This document shows, one piece after another, positions 53,985 to 64,000 of a stretch of 64,000 nucleotides of DNA. The DNA comes from JAWLGJ01 sp041685145 (GTDB lineage Bacteria > Pseudomonadota > Alphaproteobacteria > Rhodospirillales > Magnetospirillaceae), in NCBI GenBank assembly GCA_041685145.1, contig JAWLGJ010000014.1:1-64000 (forward strand), written 5' to 3'. The translations under genes were made by a program, and so were the position numbers. Numbering within the stretch: position 1 is the first letter of the stretch; each line of letters starts with the position of its first letter. The notes beneath the pieces were generated by a model. The model was not told the origin of the DNA. It made no database searches and worked only from the letters and a program-made list of their open reading frames with translations.

Positions 53985-55007
53985 ATGCGCACCGCCGTCG
54001 TCCTCTTCAATCTCGGCGGTCCGGACACGCCGGCGGCGGTGAAGCCGTTCCTGTTCAATCTGTTCAACGATCCGGCCATCATCGGCCTGCCGCGACCGTG
54101 GCGCTGGCTGCTGGCGAAGGTGATCGCGCGGCGGCGGGCGCCGGCGGCGGCGGAAATCTATCGCCAGTTGGGGGGCGGATCGCCGCTGCTGGCCCAGACC
54201 GAGGCCCAGGCGCGGGCACTGGAGGCGGCGCTGGGCGACGAGGCGCGGGTGTTCATCGCCATGCGCTACTGGCACCCGCTGACCGAGGAGACGGTGGCGG
54301 CGGTGACGGCGTGGGGGCCGCGGCGCGTGGTGCTGCTGCCGCTCTACCCGCAATATTCCACCACCACCACCGGATCGTCGACGCGCCGTTGGCGCGAGGA
54401 GGCGCGGCGCCAGGGGCTGACGGCGCCGACGGCGGAAATCTGTTGCTACCCCACCGAGCCCGGCCTGGTGGCGGCGCTGGCGGCGGCGGTGCGCGAGGGG
54501 CTCGCCGAAGCCGGCGCGGGTGCGCGGGTGCTGTTTTCCGCGCATGGATTGCCGAAAAAGGTCATCGCGGCGGGCGATCCCTATCAGTGGCAGGTGGAGC
54601 AGACGGCGGCCGCGGTGGCGGCGGCGGTGGGCGCCGAGGGGCTGGATTGGCGGGTGTGCTATCAGAGCCGCGTCGGCCCGCTGGAGTGGATCGGCCCCGC
54701 CACCGATGAGGAGATCGCCCGCGCCGGCGCCGAGGGCCGCGCCGTGGTGGTGGTGCCGCTGGCCTTCGTTTCCGAGCACTCGGAGACGCTGGTGGAGTTG
54801 GACATCGAGTACCGCCACCTGGCCGAGACGGCGGGGGTGCCCGCCTATGTGCGGGTGCCGACGGTAGGCACGGCACCGGCGTTCATCGGCGGCCTGGCGG
54901 GGCTGGTGCGCGCCGCCCTCGCCGACGGCGAAGGGCCCCGCTCGCAGGCGGGCGGGCGGCTGTGCCCGGAGGCGTGGGGGCGCTGTCCCAAAAAGGGGGG
55001 AAGGTGA
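53985..55007 (+). CDS. hemH: Ferrochelatase
   Basis: Inserts Fe(II) into protoporphyrin IX to make haem. 340 residues. VVLFNLGGPDT at the N-terminus, MRYWHPLTEET, LFSAHGLPKKVI with the active-site His, and FVSEHSETLVELDIEY with the metal-binding Glu and His are intact. The C-terminal 20 residues include two Cys (LCPEAWGRCP), as seen in Fe-S-free versions and in others with a cluster. The stop overlaps the ATG of hemJ. Confidence 0.95.
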   Translation: MRTAVVLFNLGGPDTPAAVKPFLFNLFNDPAIIGLPRPWRWLLAKVIARRRAPAAAEIYRQLGGGSPLLAQTEAQARALEAALGDEARVFIAMRYWHPLTEETVAAVTAWGPRRVVLLPLYPQYSTTTTGSSTRRWREEARRQGLTAPTAEICCYPTEPGLVAALAAAVREGLAEAGAGARVLFSAHGLPKKVIAAGDPYQWQVEQTAAAVAAAVGAEGLDWRVCYQSRVGPLEWIGPATDEEIARAGAEGRAVVVVPLAFVSEHSETLVELDIEYRHLAETAGVPAYVRVPTVGTAPAFIGGLAGLVRAALADGEGPRSQAGGRLCPEAWGRCPKKGGR

Positions 55008-55450
55008 TGCTGCTGGATCTGGGCGGCGGTTACCCGTGGTTGCGGGCGCTGCACATCATCGCGGTGATCGCCTGGATGGCGGGGCTGCTGTATCTGCCGC
55101 GGCTGTTCGTCTATCACACCCAGGTGGCGCCGGGGTCGGAGGCGTCGGCGACCTTCAAGGTCATGGAACGGCGTCTGCTGAAGGCGATCATGTGGCCGGC
55201 GCTGGTGGTGAGTTGGGCGGTCGGGCTGGTGCTGATGGCCGGGACGGGGGCGCATCTGCAAGGTTGGTTCCACGCCAAGCTGTTGCTGGTGGTGCTGATG
55301 ACCGTCGCGCAGGTGGCGATGCAGGGCTGGAAGAACGACTTCGCCCGCGACGCCAACCGCCGTCCCGAACGCTTCTACCGCATCGTCAACGAGGTGCCGA
55401 CGGTGCTGATGATCGGCATCGTGGTGCTGGCGGTGGTGCGGCCGTTCTAG
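55007..55450 (+). CDS. hemJ: Protoporphyrinogen oxidase HemJ
   Basis: Membrane haem-synthesis enzyme converting protoporphyrinogen to protoporphyrin IX. 147 residues with four hydrophobic segments. LHIIAVIAWMAGLLYLPRLF near the N-terminus carries the conserved His, and VYHTQ, GWFHAKLLLVVLM and MQGWKNDFARD follow as in the HemJ family. It completes hemE-hemH-hemJ, three consecutive genes of the late haem pathway (order UroD, ferrochelatase, PPOX). ATG 55007 follows a purine-rich GGGGGGAAGG. Confidence 0.92.
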   Translation: MLLDLGGGYPWLRALHIIAVIAWMAGLLYLPRLFVYHTQVAPGSEASATFKVMERRLLKAIMWPALVVSWAVGLVLMAGTGAHLQGWFHAKLLLVVLMTVAQVAMQGWKNDFARDANRRPERFYRIVNEVPTVLMIGIVVLAVVRPF

Positions 55451-55466
55451 GCGCCGATTTGCATGT

Positions 55467-55495
55467 TTGACAGCGCCGCGGGCTTGGGCTAATGC
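55467..55495 (+). promoter_or_regulatory. Candidate promoter of rho
   Basis: A perfect -35 TTGACA (55467-55472) lies 149 nt before rho; a -10 candidate is GCTAAT (55488-55493, spacer 15) or TAATGC (55490-55495, spacer 17). The 193-nt hemJ-rho gap is less GC-rich than its surroundings and would give a long untranslated leader, as is typical of autoregulated rho. Confidence 0.5.
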
Positions 55496-55643
55496 TTTGA
55501 GCTTGCCAGGGCGCCAAGAACCCTGGCGGCCAACCAAGCTTTCTTTGCAGCGACAGGTTTCGGTCGCGGCCATCAAGCGGCCGGACCGTTTCACGCAACG
55601 CCGCGACCATCCCCCCCATTCCCGTCCTTCTTTGGGTTCACAC

Positions 55644-56900
<1,257 letters not shown>

Positions 56901-56921
56901 ACCGAGGGCCGCGCCCGCCGT

Positions 56922-57899
56922 TCACGGCAGGAGCAGCGTCGAGCCGGTGGTCTTGCGGGCCTCCAGGTCGCGATGGGCGCGCGCGGCCTCGGCAAGCGGG
57001 TAGGTCTGGGCGATGTCGACGGTGACGAAGCCGCCGCGGACCATCTCGAAGAGCTGCGCCGCGCTGGCGAGAAGGTCGTCGCGCCGGGCGGTGTAGGTAA
57101 GGATCGTCGGCCGCGTCAGGAACAGCGACCCCTTCGCCGCCAGCACCGCCAGGTCGAGCGGCGGCACTTTCCCCGACGCCTGCCCGAAGGACACCATCAT
57201 GCCCAGCGGCTTCAGGCAGTCGAGGGACTCCATGAAGGTTGCCTGGCCGACGGAGTCGTAGACGACATTGACACCGGCGCCGTCGGTGACGGCGCGCACG
57301 CGCTCGACCAGCGATTCGCGGCCGTGGACGACGACATGGTCGCAGCCCTTGGCGCGGGCGCGCTCGGCCTTGGCGTCGCTGCCGACGCTGCCGATGACGG
57401 TGGCGCCCTTGTGCTTGGCCCACTGGCACAGAATCGAGCCCACGCCCCCGGCGGCGGCGTGCACCAGCACGGTGTCGCCGGCCGCCACCGGGAAGGTGCG
57501 GTTGACGAGATATTCCGCCGTCATGCCCTTCAGCATCATCGCCGCGGCGGTGCGGTCGTCGATGTCGTGGGGAAGGACGACCAGACGGTCGGCGGGCATG
57601 ACGCGGCGTTCGGCATAGGCGCCCAGCGGCGGCGAGGCATAGGCGACGCGATCACCCGGCCGCACCTCGCCGGCGCCCGGCCCCACCGCCTCGACGACGC
57701 CGGCCGCCTCCATGCCGGGGGTGAAGGGGTGGTCGGGAACCGGATAGAGGCCGGTGCGGTGATAGACGTCGATGAAGTTGAGGCCGACGGCGGTGTGGCG
57801 CAGCAGGGCTTCGCCCGGCCCCGGAGCGGGCGCCTCGACCTCCTGCCAGCGCAGGACGTCGGGGCCGCCGGGCGCGGCGACGCGGATGGCCATGCTCAT
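56922..57899 (-). CDS. NADPH:quinone oxidoreductase
   Basis: 325 residues, medium-chain dehydrogenase/reductase type without catalytic zinc. VGLNFIDVYHRTGLYP is typical of E. coli QorA-like quinone oxidoreductases, the nucleotide loop is VHAAAGGVGSILCQWAK, and VYDSVGQATF with LDCLKPLGMMVSFGQASG completes the domain. This is closer to classical Qor than the second copy at 29.4 kb. ATG 57899 overlaps the ogt stop by ATGA (57896-57899), so the two are translationally coupled. Confidence 0.88.
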   Translation of the reverse strand: MSMAIRVAAPGGPDVLRWQEVEAPAPGPGEALLRHTAVGLNFIDVYHRTGLYPVPDHPFTPGMEAAGVVEAVGPGAGEVRPGDRVAYASPPLGAYAERRVMPADRLVVLPHDIDDRTAAAMMLKGMTAEYLVNRTFPVAAGDTVLVHAAAGGVGSILCQWAKHKGATVIGSVGSDAKAERARAKGCDHVVVHGRESLVERVRAVTDGAGVNVVYDSVGQATFMESLDCLKPLGMMVSFGQASGKVPPLDLAVLAAKGSLFLTRPTILTYTARRDDLLASAAQLFEMVRGGFVTVDIAQTYPLAEAARAHRDLEARKTTGSTLLLP

Positions 57900-58369
57900 G
57901 CCGGGACCGGCGCCGGTGCGGCGACGGCGGCGCCCTCCAGGTCGAGCAGGAAGCGTTTGGCGTGGATGCCGCCGGGGGCGGAGTAGCCGCCAAGGCTGCC
58001 GCCGCCGGCGACGACGCGGTGGCAGGGGATCAGCACCGGCACCGGGTTGCGCCCACAGGCACCCCCGACGGCGCGCGGGGCGCTGGCGCAGCGCCGCGCC
58101 AGCTCGCCATAGGTGACGACGCTGCCGCAGGCGATGTCCCGCAGGGCCTGCCAGACCCGCTGCTGGAAGGCGGTGCCGGCCGGGGCGAGGGGCAGGTCGA
58201 AGCGGCGCAACCGCTGGTCGAAATAGGCGTCGAGCTGGGCGCAAGCCTCGCGCAGAAGGGGGGTTTCCTCCTGGTCACGGCCGAAGCCCCAGTCCAGGGC
58301 GACGATGGCGCCGTCTTCCTCGGTGACGGTAAGGGCGCCCAGGGGCGAATGGAGCGAAAGCTGTGGCAT
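57896..58369 (-). CDS. ogt: Methylated-DNA--protein-cysteine S-methyltransferase
   Basis: Direct reversal of O6-alkylguanine damage. 157 residues, the short Ogt-like form without the Ada domain. The active-site segment NPVPVLIPCHRVV carries the acceptor Cys at about residue 116; the DNA-binding HTH (TYGELARRCASAPRAVGGACG) precedes it. ATG 58369 is 9 nt after the DUF255 gene, so DUF255-ogt-qor form a leftward operon. Confidence 0.92.
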   Translation of the reverse strand: MPQLSLHSPLGALTVTEEDGAIVALDWGFGRDQEETPLLREACAQLDAYFDQRLRRFDLPLAPAGTAFQQRVWQALRDIACGSVVTYGELARRCASAPRAVGGACGRNPVPVLIPCHRVVAGGGSLGGYSAPGGIHAKRFLLDLEGAAVAAPAPVPA

Positions 58370-58378
58370 CGGGCAACC

Positions 58379-60412
<2,034 letters not shown>

Positions 60413-60498
60413 GGGCCTGTCCGAGGAGAACATTGCGCGGGTGGGGGTTAGTGCTTAGTTTGGTGCGTCCCAGCCCGGCGACAAGGCGGAGCGGCGCC

Positions 60499-60783
60499 AT
60501 GAAAATCAGCATCGACATCGATTTCACCCCCGAGGAGGCCCGGCATTTCTTCGGGTTGCCCGAGGTCAAGCCCATGCAGGACGCGCTGATGCGCGAGGTC
60601 GAGGAACGGATGCGGGCGGGCCTGAAGGCGATGGACCCGGAGACCATGCTGCAGGCCTGGCTGCCGGCCAGCGCCCAGGGCTTCGAGCAGATGCAGAAGT
60701 TCTGGTCCGGCCTCGCCGACGCGGCGGCGGGCGGGGCCCGGCCGGGGCGCGGCCCCGGGGGCGGCAGGGAGGGGCGGTCGTGA
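60499..60783 (+). CDS. DUF6489-family small protein
   Basis: 94 residues. KISIDIDFTPEEARHFFGLPEV at the start, followed by an amphipathic MREVEERMRAGLKAMDPETML and ending with QGFEQMQKFWSGLAD. This matches a small alphaproteobacterial family of unknown function. The C-terminus is Gly/Arg-rich. ATG 60499; the stop overlaps the ferredoxin GTG by ATG-like GTGA (60780-60783). Transcribed towards mnmE. Confidence 0.7.
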   Translation: MKISIDIDFTPEEARHFFGLPEVKPMQDALMREVEERMRAGLKAMDPETMLQAWLPASAQGFEQMQKFWSGLADAAAGGARPGRGPGGGREGRS

Positions 60784-61127
60784 GCGCCGCCGCGCCCGAG
60801 ATGTATTACCGGGTGCATGTGTTCTGCTGCGTCAACGAGCGCCCGGAGGGCCACGCCCGTGGCTCCTGCGCCAGCCGGGGGTCGCCGGGCCTGCGCAACT
60901 ACCTGAAGGCGCGGGTGAAGGAACTGGGGCTCGACGATGTGCGCATCAACGCCGCCGGGTGCCTGGACCGCTGCGAGCTGGGGCCGGTGATGGTCATCTA
61001 ACCCGAGGGGGTCTGGTACGGCTACCGCACGCGCGAGGACGCCGAGGAGATTCTCCAGACCCACGTCATCGGCGGCGGCCGCGTCGAGCGGCTGCTGCTG
61101 CGCCCCGAAGACGGGCCGGGGCGCTAG
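60780..61127 (+). pseudogene. (2Fe-2S) ferredoxin, thioredoxin-like fold, interrupted by an in-frame TAA
   Basis: The full frame is 115 residues plus one internal stop. Residues 1-73 hold four of the expected cluster cysteines (about 16/17, 30, 61, 65) in VHVFCCVNERPEGHARGSC and AAGCLDRCELGPVMVI. A TAA at 60999-61001 follows where homologues normally have Tyr (the GPVMVIYPEGVWYG motif), and the frame then runs on cleanly as PEGVWYGYRTREDAEEIL to TAG at 61125-61127. So a single TAC or TAT to TAA change breaks it. It may be a real loss, a sequencing error or a strain variant. The stop lies after all cluster ligands, but the truncated product would lack the C-terminal strand and helix. Confidence 0.8.
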
Positions 61128-61146
61128 GCCGGGGCGGACCGCCGAT

Positions 61147-62472
61147 ATGAACGACACCATCTTCGCCCTGGCCAGCGGTGCCGGGCGCGCCGGCATGGCG
61201 GTGATGCGCCTGTCGGGCCCGGCGGCGGCCGCGGCGCTGACGGCGCTGGCCGGGCGGGCGCCGCCGCCGCCGCGGCGGGCGACGCGGGTGCGGCTCTGCG
61301 ACGGCGCCGGCGAGGTCATCGACGCGGGGCTGGCGCTGTGGTTTCCGGCGCCGCGCAGCTTCACCGGCGAGGACGTGGCGGAACTGCATGTCCATGGCGG
61401 CCCGGCGGTGCTGGCGGGGCTGGGCGAGGCGCTGCTGGGGCTGGGGCTGCGGCCGGCGGAGCCCGGCGAGTTCAGCCGCCGCGCCTTCGACAACGGCAAG
61501 ATGGACCTGACGGCGGCGGAAGGGCTGGCGGATCTGGTCGCCGCCGAGACGGCGGCGCAGCGGCGCCAGGCGCTGCGGCAGATGGACGGCGCCCTGCACC
61601 GGCGCTACGAGGACTGGCGGGCGCGGCTGCTGCGGGCGCAGGCATGGCTTGAGGCCGGCATCGACTTCAGCGACGAGGCCGACGTTGCCGCCGATGTGGT
61701 GGCCCGCGCCCGCGCCGAGGTGGCGGCGCTGGCCGAGGCGGTGGCGGCGCTGCTGGCGGCGGCGCCGCGCGGCGAGCGGCTGCGCGAGGGTCTGGAGGTG
61801 GCCATCCTCGGCGCCCCGAATGTCGGCAAGTCGACGCTGCTCAACCGGCTGGCGGGGCGCGAGGCGGCGATCGTCGCCGCCACCGCCGGGACCACCCGCG
61901 ACGTCATCGAGGTGCGACTCGACATGGGCGGGTGGCCGGTGGTGCTGGCAGACACCGCCGGGCTGCAGGCGGCGGCGGATGCGGTGGAGGACGAGGGGGT
62001 GCGCCGGGCGCTGGCGCGCGCCGAGGCCGCCGACCTGCGCCTGCTGGTGTTCGACGCCACCGCCTTGCCGGGCTGGGACGCGGGCACCGCCGCCCTGGCG
62101 CGCGACGGTGACCTGGTGGTGGTGAACAAGAGCGACGCCGCCGCCGGGGTGCCGGAGCGGTGGCGGGGCCGGGCGGTGCGGGCGGTGTCGGCGGCCACCG
62201 GCGAGGGCATCGCGGCGCTGGAGGCGGCGCTGGAAGGGGCGGCGGCGGCGTGGTTCGCGGACGGCGGCGCGGCGTTGCCGACGCGGGCGCGGCACCGCCA
62301 CGCGCTGGCCGAATGCGCTGCGGCGCTGCGGCGGGCGGCGGCGGCGGCCGCGCCGGAACTGGCGGGGGAGGACGTGCGCCTGGCGGCGCGGGCGCTGGGC
62401 CGCATCACCGGACGGGTCGATGTCGAGGACGTGCTCGACGCGGTGTTCGGGGCCTTCTGCATCGGCAAATAG
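61147..62472 (+). CDS. mnmE: tRNA modification GTPase MnmE
   Basis: With MnmG it makes the 5-carboxymethylaminomethyl uridine modification at wobble position 34. 441 residues. N-terminal tetrahydrofolate-binding domain with FALASGAGRAGMAVMRLSGP, G domain with GAPNVGKST (about 222-230), TAGTTRDVIEV, DTAG and NKSD, and the C-terminal FCIGK box whose Cys is essential for modification. The following mnmG starts 18 nt later. Confidence 0.97.
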   Translation: MNDTIFALASGAGRAGMAVMRLSGPAAAAALTALAGRAPPPPRRATRVRLCDGAGEVIDAGLALWFPAPRSFTGEDVAELHVHGGPAVLAGLGEALLGLGLRPAEPGEFSRRAFDNGKMDLTAAEGLADLVAAETAAQRRQALRQMDGALHRRYEDWRARLLRAQAWLEAGIDFSDEADVAADVVARARAEVAALAEAVAALLAAAPRGERLREGLEVAILGAPNVGKSTLLNRLAGREAAIVAATAGTTRDVIEVRLDMGGWPVVLADTAGLQAAADAVEDEGVRRALARAEAADLRLLVFDATALPGWDAGTAALARDGDLVVVNKSDAAAGVPERWRGRAVRAVSAATGEGIAALEAALEGAAAAWFADGGAALPTRARHRHALAECAAALRRAAAAAAPELAGEDVRLAARALGRITGRVDVEDVLDAVFGAFCIGK

Positions 62473-62490
62473 GGCGGCGGCGGTGGAGCG

Positions 62491-64000
<1,510 letters not shown>

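Overview
The window is 64 kb of very GC-rich, densely coding bacterial chromosome. Gene content and order point to an alphaproteobacterium, most likely of the Rhodospirillales type. Supporting features are ihfB next to a LapA-domain gene, pyrF and trpFBA-accD-folC; a Tim44-domain protein beside mltA; dapC-ftsK-lolA; and the block DUF299-maf-aroE-coaE-dnaQ facing hemE-hemH-hemJ-rho-mnmE-mnmG. Genus cannot be fixed from sequence alone. Almost everything is core metabolism and housekeeping. I see no transposase, phage gene, integrase, rRNA or CRISPR array. There is one tRNA (Gly-GCC).

Layout. 1-6.4 kb: end of ihfB, LapA-domain protein, pyrimidine and tryptophan synthesis (pyrF, trpF, trpB, trpA), then accD-folC. 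6.4-13.5 kb: an esterase divergent from dnaK-dnaJ, a secreted polysaccharide deacetylase, and a type-II NADH dehydrogenase fused to a cyclic-nucleotide-binding-like domain. 13.6-18.2 kb: dapB-nth converging on ppa-ald-ampG. 18.3-25.1 kb: rsmB, a lipoprotein, a zinc metallopeptidase, and the leuS-lptE-holA operon. 25.3-34.3 kb: acetoacetyl-CoA synthetase, a putative outer-membrane protein, a methyltransferase interrupted by a 10-N assembly gap, a quinone oxidoreductase, an rRNA/tRNA methyltransferase, amtB with a sigma-54 promoter, small conserved proteins, a YbbN-like thioredoxin, and tRNA-Gly. 34.4-41.9 kb: an IalB-like secreted protein, asparaginase II, dapC-ftsK-lolA, an FAH-family hydrolase and xth. 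41.9-52.5 kb: an xre-smr-lutC-lutB-lutA-mltA-tim44 string on the minus strand, divergent fxsA-secB, then dnaQ-coaE-aroE-maf-DUF299 on the minus strand. 52.9-64 kb: hemE-hemH-hemJ-rho, a second quinone oxidoreductase with ogt and a DUF255 protein on the minus strand, DUF6489, a broken 2Fe-2S ferredoxin, mnmE and the start of mnmG.

The most informative signals are non-coding. The 404-bp gap between the DUF299 gene and hemE (52539-52942) has the gene context of the Caulobacter/Rickettsia chromosomal origin and contains DnaA-box-like 9-mers and GANTC sites. A perfect 16-bp parS palindrome sits on the first codons of mnmG, 9.6 kb away. Together they place this window at the replication origin. A family of about 50-bp intergenic repeats made of two hairpins occurs six times between 0.1 and 28 kb and was not seen in the origin-proximal 36 kb. 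Its hairpin arms change in a compensatory way while the loops stay constant, which suggests the structure is what is conserved.

Other oddities: an in-frame TAA inside the ferredoxin gene; coaE reading 88 nt into dnaQ; a near-perfect 24-bp palindrome just upstream of the FAH-hydrolase gene; and a lactate-utilisation lutABC set between mltA and smr. No wholly unknown multi-gene system was found, and I do not want to oversell the ordinary regions. All calls are from reading the sequence; no database search was run.
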